Source of the DNA: Chrysomallon squamiferum
Lineage: Eukaryota; Mollusca; Gastropoda; Neomphalida; Peltospiridae
Direction: 5' to 3'
DNA length: 40,000 nt
Assembly: GCA_012295275.1 (NCBI GenBank)
Contig: CM022674.1
Location: 4,070,610 to 4,110,609 of the forward strand
Each line of letters begins with the position of its first letter. Position 1 is the stretch's first letter. The notes under the pieces are model-generated. The model was not told where the DNA came from. It made no database searches and was given only the letters and a program-made list of their open reading frames with translations. The position numbers were made by a program, and so were the translations under genes. Positions 1 through 12,518 of this stretch are shown here, in pieces.

Positions 1-429
1 TTGCTTTGTCATTCTTCCGCCGTGTACACACTAATGTACTTTTCATTATCGTTTTAAATCAGTAGACATAAACACTGCAACAGTAGTATGCTAATACCCA
101 ACTCTAAAGACGATTTTTCAAATAAATAAATAATATTCACCGGAGTAGCTCTTAAGTTAGTTGCTGTTGATGAGGGTGGTGGTGATGAAAAATATTTATA
201 ATACTGGTTTGGTTCTACAAAATCAGTGTTTTTGTTTTTTGTTTTTGTTTTTGTTTTTTGTTTTTTTTTTTTTTTTTTGTTCTTTTTTGTGTTTTTTTTG
301 TTGTTTGTTTTTTTTTTTTCTGTTTTTTTTTTGTTTTTAATATGTCTTGTTAGTTTGTTTTTTTTGTTGTTGTTGTTGAAGTTTTCAAAATAATAAACAA
401 AAAATATATTAAAATATATATATATTGAA

Positions 430-460
<31 letters not shown>

Positions 461-819
461 CTATTCAAATTACGTTTTTCAAAATAGCCCCCCCCCAAAA
501 AAAAATGTATAAAAATACATAATAATACTTTAAATTATTATTGTTGTTGTTGTTGTTGTTAAAATATTTAAAATAAAAAAATTAAAATAAAAATAAATAA
601 ATTACTGATTTCTAAGAGAACAATTTTTTCTGTGAACTTTTAGCGGAGTCTCCCGTTTGATGATATTTCTATTTAATCAGAAGATCTCCGAGCTACAAAA
701 ATCTACACGGTGCAGTGTTTATGCTTCATTTTACACAAGTGCTACACGATTATCGATTAGGAATCGAGAACAAACAAAAAAGCAGACATGCGTGCGAATC
801 AGAACGAAAACACAATCAG
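1..819. repeat. Low-complexity AT-rich stretch
   Basis: There is no supportable gene here. The stretch holds a T-rich tract broken by single G at about 225-380, a (TA)n run at about 405-460, a short C run followed by an A run near 487-505, and (GTT)n near 538-560. A 69-codon frame at 657-866 has no recognisable features. Confidence 0.7.
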
Positions 820-1290
820 TGGTTATTTTCAACAGCAGAGTAACCATACTGGCTTACCGTACTTAACATAGTAATAAGGAGACAATCTCATTTGTGTCTG
901 TGTTTAAAATAAATTTAAAAAAAAATATATAATAATAACAATAACAATTAAATGTAAAAGACAAAAGAAATGACACTATTATATGCTAGCAAAGCGACAA
1001 GTTTGTTTAAAAAGCGGAAAAAAAAAAAAAAAGAAGAAGAAAAGTGGTAAAAAGGTGAAGAATTGGTTTCCGTTATTTTCAACATTGCAATAAAGAAAAT
1101 CATTTACCGTGTTTAACATAGTATTCTGTCGCGACTATTTGCTTTCACTGAGTGCAGAGAAATGTACTTAATGCAGTTAAACTCGAATTCATTTTTTATC
1201 TTTTTTCTTTCTTCTTCTTCGTCAGTGAAGAAAAAAGAAGAGAGCCCACTATAAACAAATTCGTTTACTGTGTTTAACGTAATAACTGAC
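820..1290 (+). repeat. Three diverged copies of a short repeat
   Basis: A motif close to TTACCGTGTTTAACATAGTA occurs near 855-873, 1104-1123 and 1265-1283. The first two copies also share an upstream block containing GTTATTTTCAACA (near 822 and 1071). This looks like an old, irregularly spaced duplication. No coding potential is visible. Confidence 0.4.
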
Positions 1291-1316
1291 TATAATAGTT
1301 GTCATCAAGGAAAATA

Positions 1317-2048
1317 TAGTGGTACCTCGACTTACGAGTTTAATTCGTTCCGTGACCGAGATCGTAACTCAATTTGCTCGTATATCAAATCAATTTTCCC
1401 AAATGAAATTAATTGAAATACCATTAATCCGTTCCAGCCTCCCCCACAAACCACCCCAATTTTTTTTTTAAATAAGAAAAAATATATTTATAAATGACAA
1501 ATATTGTAAAAAAAAACAAAATAAAAGAGACTGTAAAGAAATAAATTGGTTTTGTAAAGTGTATTTATCTTGGAGATCAGACAAATTATTTTAACGCCTT
1601 TGGCTGGAGTTACATCCTTTATCGACTCCTTCTGCTTCGGTGTGGTACTACGCTCGTACTGCCTAGCCAAATCGATTGTATTCACAACTCGCTCATGTTT
1701 CTCTATGATTTCATTCTTTAATTCAATTCACATCATCTTCTTCTTCTCAGCACTGTCCTTTCAACTCGCTTTCTTACGATCCATGGTGAGAAAAAAAGAA
1801 AAGAAATTTGGCAAAACACAACACAACAGAGATGCATCCATGGCCAGGTAACCACGTGATGTGAACGAGTGAGACGCGGGATGCTGGTCGTATGTTGTGT
1901 TGTTCGTTTCGCCAACTAGCAGCGGCATATCTGAAGCTCGCTCGTAACTCGGGTTTTGGCTGGCAACTCAAAGCAAAAAATCGACCAATCGAGTGCTCGT
2001 AACTCGAAAAACTCGTAAGTTGGGCACTCGTAAGTCGAGGTTCCACTG
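1317..2048 (-). mobile_element. Internally deleted pogo/Tigger-type DNA transposon
   Basis: The two ends are inverted copies. The left end reads TAGTGGTACCTCGACTTACG, and the reverse complement of the right end reads CAGTGGAACCTCGACTTACG. Both are flanked by TA (1315-1316 and 2049-2050), the target duplication of the Tc1/mariner/pogo superfamily. The inner ends repeat the word ACTCGTAA several times. The interior holds the decayed start of a transposase on the minus strand. At 732 bp the element is far shorter than an autonomous member, so it is a deletion derivative. The TIRs and TA flanks are seen directly; the pogo/Tigger assignment comes from the transposase remnant. Confidence 0.8.
1570..1784 (-). 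pseudogene. Remnant of a pogo/Tigger-like transposase N-terminus
   Basis: Read on the minus strand from the ATG at 1784, one frame runs through two in-frame TGA codons and then gives the segments LKNEIIEKHERVVN, IDLARQYERST and KQKESIKDVTPAKGVKI. These resemble the CENP-B-type helix-turn-helix DNA-binding region at the start of Tigger/pogo transposases. The first helix-turn-helix is also shortened between ERST and KQKES. After about 1570 similarity is lost, and no DDE catalytic region is present. It lies inside the TIR element and cannot encode a working enzyme. Confidence 0.65.
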
Positions 2049-2278
2049 TATTTAGTACAAAGTAACTCGTAATAATTTATTGTTGGCTAACATTATACTG
2101 AAGTATATCAGTAGTATTATATTTTTTCTATTCTTTAAATATATGCTAATCATCTACCTAACGCCTACATTCTTTAAAAATATTTTCTTTCAGTTTTTTA
2201 AATAATTATTTTTCTTTCTTTCTTTCTTTCTTTCTTTCTGTGTGTTGATGTGAATGTATGTTTAAGACAGAGGGACGG

Positions 2279-2367
<89 letters not shown>

Positions 2368-2774
2368 ATTATAATATAACTCTAAATATTGTTAGGAACT
2401 GTTTTACCCTCACTGATCGAGTTTTCAATTGTTGACTGTTTGGCGCGTTTCCTGTTGTTTTCATCGTCATTATTTTCTTTTTGAATCCTTTTTCGTTTTC
2501 TTTCTTTACTCGACATTCTACTTTCCTTTAAGCTTTTGAATGGTCAATTTATAAAGTTTATTTATGTCTATTTTTTAATTTATTTTTTTTTTTTTTTTCT
2601 TTATTTTTCAAAAACGATATCTTCACCAAACCTTTCTTCTGGTTTTTTTTTTTTTTTTAATAATTGTATTAACGTACACTTTTTCTTCACGAAAGAAAAA
2701 CACAAGTGCCCGTTCTTTCTTTTCGCGGATCCATTCAGACCCAAAGTTTCTGGTGATCTAATGGAATCTGTTAA
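2049..2774. repeat. Microsatellite-rich spacer with (TTTC)n and (GA)n
   Basis: This contains a (TTTC)n run at about 2213-2239, an uninterrupted (GA)n tract of about 80 bp at 2283-2364, and T tracts near 2581-2660. A short open frame at about 2690-2793 (FADPFRPKVSGDLMESVNHLLEN then stop) has somewhat coding-like composition, but I cannot tie it to a gene. Confidence 0.6.
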
Positions 2775-3092
2775 CCACCTCTTAGAAAACTAACGAGGAG
2801 AAAACTGTTTTGCGCAGTTTATGTAACAGATCCTATTTCAGGCACTTGCCATTTCAAGTTCCGAAAATCTCTCGGGAAATCAGACACGAACTACTGCTTT
2901 GAGGTCAACAAAAATCACGTGCCAAGCTGCCCACTCGATGTTAAGCTTATTAAAGAGATCTATATTCCAATGATCACAGACACCAGTGACAACAGCAGGC
3001 AAGCTTCTCCTTTTAGTTTAGGTCATCAACGGATATCATTGGTACACCATTCAGGTGAACAGACAACGGTAGCAAAACAGACGTCCCTCTAG
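2775..3092 (+). other. Possible coding fragment, unrecognised
   Basis: An open frame of 105 codons ending in TAG sits in sequence clearly richer in G and C than its surroundings. The best part is cysteine-containing, with FCAVYVTDPISGTCHFKF followed by NYCFEV and HVPSCPLDVKLIKEIYIPM. There are possible splice acceptors at 2816 (GCGCAG) and 2841 (TATTTCAG), so this could be the last exon of a plus-strand gene or an old gene or transposon relic. The opposite strand also has an open frame over about 2875-3010, which weakens the case. No family is recognised and no start codon is assigned. Confidence 0.25.
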
Positions 3093-3924
3093 TAACAGAA
3101 ATCACGCGCCTGAACCTCCGACACGTTTGACTGATTATTCAATAAACAACGAACTAAAAAGCAACAACATCACAGAACGGTTTCCTATGCATACTGGCGG
3201 GACGTCATTAGCTTTCTCCACACAGCCAGTATCTGTATCTATATCTATATATATATATATCGATATCGAATATCCACGACAAAACAAAAATATAGAAGTC
3301 CCACGCGCGAAGCCTAGAAATGTGACGCACAGAGAGGGAGACACGTAAGGACTTAGCAGGTAAATTACTAGTCGTGTCTGCGTAGATCAGTGTACACGTA
3401 GCAGCAAAACAAACTAGGTTCATTTACATGCTCGTGTGATAGAACAACGTCACATAACCAGCAGCGTATAATAGAGTGACACGAGGAAGGCTGTCTTGAC
3501 AATACCAGCTGACGTGCATGAAATACAATTACAGGCATATCATATTGCAGTATCATATATATATATATCAGGTTACATGTCTTTTGTGCTTATTTATGTA
3601 TATTATCGATGTATTTCCTGGGGTGTTTTTTGTTTGTTAATAAATGGTGTTTTGTTTACTATAGTTGTTTCTGTCTTTTATTTGTTGTCAGTGTTGAAGA
3701 TGGTGCAGGTTTTATTTTTTGTTGCAATTGTTGTTGTTGTTGTTGTTGTTCATCTTCTTCTTGTTCTTCTTTTTTTACTTCTTCTTCTTCTTCTTCTTCT
3801 TCTTATTATTATTATTAAAGGGTAGTTGTTAGTATAGTAGTAATAATAGAAGTAGTAGCTTTAACAGAATTAGTACTTATTTTTCTTGTTTGTGCAGCAC
3901 AGATAAAGTAGTAGTCTGACTACA

Positions 3925-3976
<52 letters not shown>

Positions 3977-4018
3977 AATAATAATAATAATAGAAATTTC
4001 AAACTTTAGATAATATCC

Positions 4019-4055
<37 letters not shown>

Positions 4056-4153
4056 ACGTAGACAATTTATAATCACATTTATTGATCAAAATTGAAGTAT
4101 ATAATTTTGGCGACTGACTCCCTTTAAAATAATTGAAAATCAGCCAATTAGAA

Positions 4154-4193
<40 letters not shown>

Positions 4194-4234
4194 TGATTAG
4201 ATTTGAACGATTGCCAGTAATAACTTCAGTCATG

Positions 4235-4259
4235 TTGGCTTCATCACTGATGAAGCCAA
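4235..4259. repeat. 25-bp perfect palindrome
   Basis: The left arm is TTGGCTTCATCA, followed by one central base, and the right arm TGATGAAGCCAA is its exact reverse complement. The right half includes CTGATGA (4247-4253). The following bases (GGATCGCGCTGAAGATATTTTCGTC) resemble the tail of dispersed repeats seen in many invertebrates, but I cannot name the family. Confidence 0.75.
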
Positions 4260-4520
4260 AGGATCGCGCTGAAGATATTTTCGTCGGTTTTCAAATATTT
4301 ATAAAAATTAGTCTAGAATCTGAGCAAGCCTAAAATTATAAATCCTGAAATCCTTTTTTTTTTTGTGTTTTTTTGTTAGTTATACAATTATCCTGTTTCG
4401 ATACAATGCATTTCATTCTATATTCGTAAATGGGATCTGCAGTTTCTGTCTCTACCAGTCTGTTAATCATTTTATCCGATGTTTACATCTCGGAACAAAA
4501 TAATAATCTTAGTTTATACA

Positions 4521-4673
4521 TTATTGATTTCATGATCGGATGTCCGATTTCATGATGGGTAGTAGTTAAGCTGGGAAGATTTTGCTAATACAGTATTGAT
4601 TTCATGACCGGATGTCCGATTTCATGATGGTTAGTAACCCGAACCTGAATGATTTAAGCTGGGGAGATTAGCT
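4521..4673 (+). repeat. Imperfect tandem duplication, units of about 64 and 80 bp
   Basis: Unit 1 (about 4521-4585) and unit 2 (about 4594-4673) both contain ATTGATTTCATGA, then CGGATGTCCGATTTCATGATG, then TTAAGCTGGG followed by AGATT. Unit 2 has about 15 extra bases before its TTAAGCTGG. No function is evident. Confidence 0.7.
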
Positions 4674-4934
4674 TAACTGCGTCATCAAATGCTTAGAATT
4701 TGCCAGCTCTGTATTCTTACTATGATGCGGAAAGCGCAGTCTGTTTATAAAACAACCTGTCTCGTTTATTAATCAAATAATTATTGATTCGATATTTAGA
4801 AGCATAAACGCACTAAACTCCAGTAATACTTTGAAAAGCGGTACATTTCTTTAGTACTGATAAATAAAATTTTTAGGCAAGAAAAAAAATTAAAAAAAAA
4901 AAAAAAAAATTAAATTAATATAATTATTGTTATA

Positions 4935-5165
4935 CTCACCATGATCTTCGCTATATGAAAGACTCAAGCTGCGCAGCATTGTTCCACCGCGCACTTAACC
5001 CAACACCGGTTCGTCACGTTCTGTCGCGCTCCGATACGAAAGAAAATCAGCCGACTGTAATAGAACCACGTGACCTCATTAAACAACGGAAAATAACCAG
5101 CGGCGAACCAAGTATCGGTTCTGGGGGGGCGGGGGTAAATTTGGATAACTACTTTCTTCGACATT
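4935..5165 (-). other. CpG-rich patch, candidate first exon of a minus-strand transcript
   Basis: In an AT-rich surround this patch has many CpG dinucleotides. On the minus strand it ends in an ATG directly followed by GTGAGTATAA, a strong splice donor at 4940. That arrangement would suit a first exon whose start codon abuts the splice site. No downstream minus-strand exon was recognised in 1-4934, so the call rests on composition and one splice site. Confidence 0.25.
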
Positions 5166-5444
5166 TTAATGAATTGATGTATCTGATGCCATTTTAATGA
5201 AACTAATCTTTCTCTCGAGACTAATCATTTTTTTAAATTAACATTTTCTGCAAAGACCTCTTCTGTAGGCTGAGATGCATTCGGTAAATATAGACGTATA
5301 CACCTGCAAACAATTTCGATAAGTTAATTTATAAATTTCAGGCTAAGATTAGAAAGATCGTCGACTTTATTTGTTTTGATTTGTTTTAATTTATTGATTA
5401 ATTAATTTACTACTACTACTACTACTACTACTACTCCTACTACT

Positions 5445-5509
<65 letters not shown>

Positions 5510-6294
5510 GTTTTATTGTTATTGTTGTTTTTATTATTGATGATGACAATGATGATAATAAATAACTAAATAAAGAAAAGAAAAGAAAAGAAATTAAGTA
5601 AATAACTAAATTGGTAAACACAGGAATTTTATCAAGGTTGTCGCTAAACAAATAAATTTCATTAGAAAACCAAGCAGTGACGGTAGCCTAAGGAAAAATG
5701 TTGAGATTGTTCGTGTCGTCTGCGCCAATTATATTGATTTCCGGAAATGTGAAGCAGAGTCACGTGTCATCTCTGTTTTCGCAGAGCAAACTGAGAACTT
5801 TCCTTATAATAAAGTAATGGTGAAAATGTGAATGATTTCTACTACATTTACTACTACTACAATATTATTATTATTACTACTATTTTCATGTACACTACCA
5901 TTACAAGTTTTTTGAAATGATGAAAATGTGAATTATTCTACTACATTTAGTACTGCTATCACTACACTACCACTACCACTATGCTATTGATACCACCACG
6001 ACTACTGTCACTTTTACTGATGTCACTAATGTATTATTACCATCAGCATCGTTATATGGACATTATCACTGCTAGTTACACCAATGCTGTTATTTCACTC
6101 GTTCTCTAATAAATGTATTATTTATCTGTTTATCCTTTTCAATTTGCTTTCGCTACAAAACGTAATAAATATTAGTACTTACAGAAACGAAATCAAATGT
6201 ATTTTTGCCTGTTGCTTTTCAAAACTGCGACAATTATTTACAAAACGCGTTATTTTTAATCTTTGAACATCGTGAATTTTGAAGACAATTGTTA
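5166..6294. repeat. Spacer with a long (CTA)n array
   Basis: The main item is a (CTA)n array at about 5410-5510, followed by degenerate trinucleotide sequence. Two similar segments, near 5818-5860 and 5918-5955, share GAAAATGTGAAT and TCTACTACATTTA. A 38-codon frame at 5698-5814 is too short to support as a gene. Confidence 0.6.
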
Positions 6295-6357
6295 TGACGT
6301 CATTCATTGTGACGTCAGGGATTCTTATCTCTATGACGTCAGGGATTCTTATCTCTA
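6295..6357. promoter_or_regulatory. Cluster of three TGACGTCA (CRE-type) palindromes
   Basis: Perfect TGACGTCA octamers lie at 6295-6302, 6310-6317 and 6334-6341. The last two belong to an exact 24-bp tandem duplication (6310-6333 and 6334-6357). TGACGTCA is the canonical full-site bound by CREB/ATF bZIP proteins. No gene is identified next to it, so a regulatory role is inference. Confidence 0.5.
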
Positions 6358-6396
6358 TGATCTTTGTTGTTATCTGCACATCATCATACTCTCTCT

Positions 6397-6469
<73 letters not shown>

Positions 6470-6624
6470 GTTCGCACTGTCTCTATGTACGCATGTGCTT
6501 GCATATAATTAGACTGAAGCATATTATAACACACACACACACACGGACACAGAGTTTATATATAATCATAAACCGCCTATCAGTTTCTATAATAATTATT
6601 TATTTTATAACAGTTCATTATCAG

Positions 6625-6667
<43 letters not shown>

Positions 6668-6794
6668 TATTTATTTCCACGAAGGGATCGTTAACTGTCA
6701 TAACTGAAAACCATTAGCGTAACTTACGCAAAAAGTATTACCGAAGTCACCTCATGTAATTCTCTTATTTTCCATTAACGAAGCAAAGCCATGC
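6358..6794. repeat. (CT)n, (CA)n and (AAT)n microsatellites
   Basis: This holds a (CT)n tract of about 67 bp (6401-6467), a short (CA)n at about 6530-6545 and (AAT)n at about 6627-6665. Apparent open frames are poly-Leu/Ser or poly-Asn translations of the repeats. Confidence 0.8.
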
Positions 6795-7400
6795 AGCTTA
6801 CACGTGTATAAAACCATAAGCCACTAAGATTTCCTGCACAACAGTTCAATTACTTCGGCTACTACCCATCCCCTATATTTGTTTCAGGACCGCCGCTGAA
6901 ATCAGTTTGCTCGTTTCCTTTCAGAACAAAAGTCTTTTCTCAGTTTACAGTTTTGTTATCTCTCTCTCTCTCTCGCTCGCTCTTCTCCTCTCTCGCTCTC
7001 GTTGTATCTCGTTATCTTACGAAACTGATAACACGCTTACTGGGGGAAAGTAACACACTTTCTACACTACAGCGTAACTGTTATGACAATAAAATTACTC
7101 TGTACTTACCCCCCACAGCATAAACTCTCTAGTCGGGACAGTTGAGGGTAATAACGTTCAAGAACCGCGCGTTATTTCCACTCTTCCATTTTCTTTTACA
7201 CTCGCTTTTCTCTTTCGTTTTTCGCTTCGACCGCTCTCGATCGATCTCGCCAGTCTACGTGACTGACCTTGGCGAGGTCAACATTTCTCACAAAACAGAG
7301 TCGGATCTATCTCCTGTCGATTTCAGCAGTTCGCCGAAATGTTCCGAAATCTCCGATATTTTATTGATGAGCGCTTAGACAGAGGTGTGTCTGGGACGGA
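6795..7400. other. Moderately CpG-rich unique sequence with splice-like signals
   Basis: This is one of the few non-repetitive stretches in the first 13 kb. It includes CACGTGTATAAAA near 6801-6813 (an E-box overlapping a TATA-like run). At 7101-7109 the minus strand reads GTAAGTACA after a G run, a strong donor, preceded on that strand by an ATG and by CpG-rich sequence up to about 7380. The same bases could be read on the plus strand as an acceptor (CCCCCCACAG, 7118). A plus-strand frame to the TAG at 7376-7378 has balanced amino-acid composition, but no family is recognised. Confidence 0.25.
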
Positions 7401-7593
7401 ATCGTTCAAAATGAACCGTTAAATAAGAAATCTTCCTTTTAGCCGCTGTTACACTTAATAATTATGTGCCGTTCCTGTAATTGTTGCGAGTTATTATTAA
7501 TAATTTCTATTTGATTTATGAACAGAAACACACGTACGTACACACACACAAATATACACTTCTGTCTTTTTCTTTCTCTCTATTTCTTTATAT

Positions 7594-7666
<73 letters not shown>

Positions 7667-7673
7667 GTTCTGT

Positions 7674-7710
<37 letters not shown>

Positions 7711-8013
7711 TACTCAATCACTTTCTTACTTCAATAATTATATCACTGTTTAGTTATCGGTTCATATGAGGTGCTTGTTCATGCGTTATTGATCTGTCAA
7801 TAGGATATATCGGATAGCGAGAGTGTGTAACTGGAATGTTTATGGCTGACAAAAGCGATTATGGAAAATCTTCAAGCAAATAGAGACGCGAAATTTGCAA
7901 CAACAAACGTTTCGAAAATCCACAAAATCAATTAATGATACTGAACAATTTGGATGTTCTAGAATAGATTGCTAATAAATAATTGCAATGATAGAGATAA
8001 CACACACACACAC

Positions 8014-8100
<87 letters not shown>

Positions 8101-8459
8101 ATCGAGCCAAATGAAGGACTTTCCTTAGATGGTAATTAATTCAACTGCTGCAGAATAGATGTACTCATTAAGTTTCTTGAATATTTTCTTCCTTATTTTT
8201 TTCTATTATTCATTTTTTTTTTTTCCCATAAGATTAGCTAACGAAGAAAACATCAAATCGATGCCAATTTCCTTCTGATATAACAGAACCGTTGCCATTA
8301 TCGTCAATAAAAACAACAAAAAACCCAACAACACAAATCAAATTTAAAAAACTCCAACTCAACAGGGAAGTGTTGCAGTGAAATAAGCAGCTCAGTTCTT
8401 TGTTAATTATATTTGTTTCATTATATAGGTTTGCGTTCGTGTGTATGATTGCGTCTGTG

Positions 8460-8523
<64 letters not shown>

Positions 8524-9019
8524 TGTGTGTATGGGAGGGGGAGAGAGGGTTTTGTGTGCCGTGGACGAATGTTTAAATCTGTAGCAAAACTCAGTGTGAA
8601 TTCACCGCCCTGCTCAGCCGACTGTTAACAAAGCGACGTCTGTAACACAGCAGCGACCTCTGCTAGCCAAACGAATAGTCTAGCGTAGACGTGACTGATC
8701 GTGCACAAAGAGGACAGTCACACACCTACACACCCTGTCAAGTTACATCAAATCAGCGATACACGTTCTCAAGATATTCACAACGGCTGGGTGACTTGCA
8801 GAAAGACCTGTTAGATATATATATATATAGTCACATAGATACAGATATATATATAGAGATATACAGACGTATGCATATATACATACGTGCATACATACAT
8901 ACACATAAGCATGAATGTACCTACATGCATATAGACAAACATGCCTGTCTACCTATCTACCTACACACACACACACAAACACACATACACATAGATGCAT
9001 GCATACATACATACATACA

Positions 9020-9052
<33 letters not shown>

Positions 9053-9090
9053 TAATGAACACCTAGTTAAATATTTTACAATTTTTGTCT
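7401..9090. repeat. Dense microsatellite stretch
   Basis: This includes (CT)n at about 7592-7660 and 7676-7708, (CA)n then (GA)n at about 8001-8096, (GT)n of about 55 bp at 8465-8521, and (CATA)n at about 9000-9048. Between them, 8560-8800 is unique sequence of higher GC with no recognisable gene. All long frames are repeat translations. Confidence 0.7.
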
Positions 9091-9308
9091 TCGTGGCTGA
9101 ACGGTAAGGTAAGGTCGTTCGACTTCGGAGTGCGGGCGAATGGGTGTTATACGTTCGAGTCTCGACAGCGGCATCTGACGGGTTTTATGACGTCGTGACT
9201 GGATTTTGTCCTCCTGCGCCAGTGCGTTCCCGACTACTGTCTACGTGCAGAATCTAATCAAACGTACATAAGACAGAGATCATTGAAATCCCCCAAAATA
9301 CATACAAA
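9091..9308 (+). mobile_element. tRNA-derived SINE, copy 1 (head)
   Basis: The head has an A-box-like TGGCTGAACGG (about 9095) and a B-box-like CGTTCGAGTCT (about 9152), the internal RNA polymerase III promoter layout of tRNA-derived SINEs. The body shares GCGGCA-CTG, GTGCGT and TACGTGCAGA with a second copy about 0.8 kb downstream, and ends in ATAAGACAGAGA and CCAAAATACAT before a CATA-rich tail. The box match is imperfect, so the element is diverged. Confidence 0.6.
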
Positions 9309-9817
9309 CACACATACACACAGCATTCTGGGTTCAATATATGACAATAATATCGACAAGTCTTCTGTACTGTTTAATCAGATTTCGAAGTCTGATGATC
9401 ACGGCGCGGGAAATAGCAATTTGATTAAAAGCATACAATCAATATTAATTTTTTGAAAATAATGATAGCTATTATTTTAACAGCAGAAACAAGAACAAGT
9501 CTAGCCCGGTACGTAAAGGGAAATCACTCATGGAAAGTCTAGGCTTAAAAATAATCTCGTGCCTTTCGTTTGTGTTTATTTTAGTGAGCATGTCAAAGAA
9601 GCTAAGCGTAAAAGGCGGACCCATGACACTGTAAAGCTGGCGCTAGATTTCTCCTAGTTATAATATGTAATATATATTTATTATAGATAAATAAATAAAG
9701 TTTTATGAATGAATGCATGAATAAATAAATAAATAAATTAGCACACACACACACACACACACACACATACATACATACATACATACATACATACATACAT
9801 ACAAATAAATAAAATGA
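9309..9817. other. Unique sequence between SINE head and tail-like segment
   Basis: This is about 430 bp of non-repetitive AT-rich sequence, followed by AATA-type repeats, (CA)n at about 9741-9766 and (CATA)n at about 9767-9801. It lies between a SINE head (copy 1) and a segment that, in copy 2, follows the head almost directly. It may therefore be an insertion splitting copy 1. No gene is seen. Confidence 0.4.
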
Positions 9818-9928
9818 AATAAATGAATGGATATCCGATCATAAGGGTTAATGAATTGGTGAACCGGGACATTAAATCGGGACGCGACGATTAGTCTCGG
9901 TCACCGAGCAACCTTTATTAAATTAGTC
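9818..9928 (+). repeat. Second copy of the SINE 3' segment
   Basis: The words CCGAT, ATGAA and TTGGTGAACCGGGACATTAA match the 3' segment of SINE copy 2 (10150-10192), including the same AATAAA-type run before it. Two further partial repeats (TTAGTCTCG near 9891 and 9923) lead straight into copy 2. Confidence 0.55.
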
Positions 9929-10192
9929 TCGATTGCCGAACGGTGACGTCACGCGCCTTCGAGTCTCGTCTGCGGCACCTGTCGAGGTTTTTGAGGTCGC
10001 GATTGAACTTTATCTTCTCTCCTGTACCAGTGCGTGCCTGAATATTGTGTACGTGCAGAGGCTCATAAGACAGAGAATATTAAAATCCTAAAATACATAT
10101 ATGCATACATGCATGCATATAGATAAATAAAATTAAATAAATAAAGAGATAACCGATTTTATAACGATCGATGAACTTGTGAACCGGGACAT
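9929..10192 (+). mobile_element. tRNA-derived SINE, copy 2 with 3' segment
   Basis: This copy begins with GATTGCCGAACGG (A-box region) and has TTCGAGTCTCG (B-box region), but has lost most of the sequence between them, leaving TGACGTCA (9954-9961) at the junction. The body matches copy 1 through CAGTGCGTGCC, TACGTGCAGAG and ATAAGACAGAGA. It then has a short ATA/CATA-rich link and the segment ending GTGAACCGGGACATTAAAT. Deletion between the promoter boxes should make it transcriptionally dead. Confidence 0.6.
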
Positions 10193-12445
<2,253 letters not shown>

Positions 12446-12518
12446 TAAGCATGGGGCCCCTTTGCTGGTAGGACCCCCGGGCATCTACCCAGCGTGCCCA
12501 TGCTTAAAGACGACCCTG
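12446..12518 (-). mobile_element. Terminal segment of a hAT-like element forming a nested hairpin
   Basis: The outer arms TAAGCATGGG (12446-12455) and CCCATGCTTA (12497-12506) are perfectly complementary. Inside them GCTGGTAG (12464-12471) pairs with CTACCCAGC (12485-12493) with one bulged base. The piece is GC-rich in an AT-rich setting. The minus strand begins CAGGGTCGTCTTTAAGCATG at 12518, which resembles hAT-superfamily termini (CAGGG start). No matching opposite end or transposase is visible, so this is a fragment. The hairpin is certain; the hAT label is from recalled family features. Confidence 0.45.

Larger units (their letters stand above)
3093..4934. repeat. Non-genic stretch with trinucleotide repeats, A tracts and small duplications
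   Basis: No gene is supportable. It includes (TATC/TA)n near 3230-3270, (GTT)n and (TTC)n at about 3725-3815, (CAA)n then (TAA)n at about 3930-3990, and A tracts at 4025-4053 and 4157-4190. A 25-bp palindrome and a roughly 70-bp duplication are listed separately. Long frames here are translations of the repeats. Confidence 0.65.

Noticed and set aside
2250-2435. Open frame rich in Arg-Glu
   Set aside because: It is the translation of a (GA)n microsatellite.
6364-6717. 117-codon frame with Ser-Leu and Asn runs
   Set aside because: It is built from (CT)n, (CA)n and (AAT)n repeats and has no other coding sign.
8691-9107. 138-codon frame rich in His, Ile, Tyr and Thr
   Set aside because: Most of it translates (CATA)n and (CA)n sequence and it runs into the SINE head.
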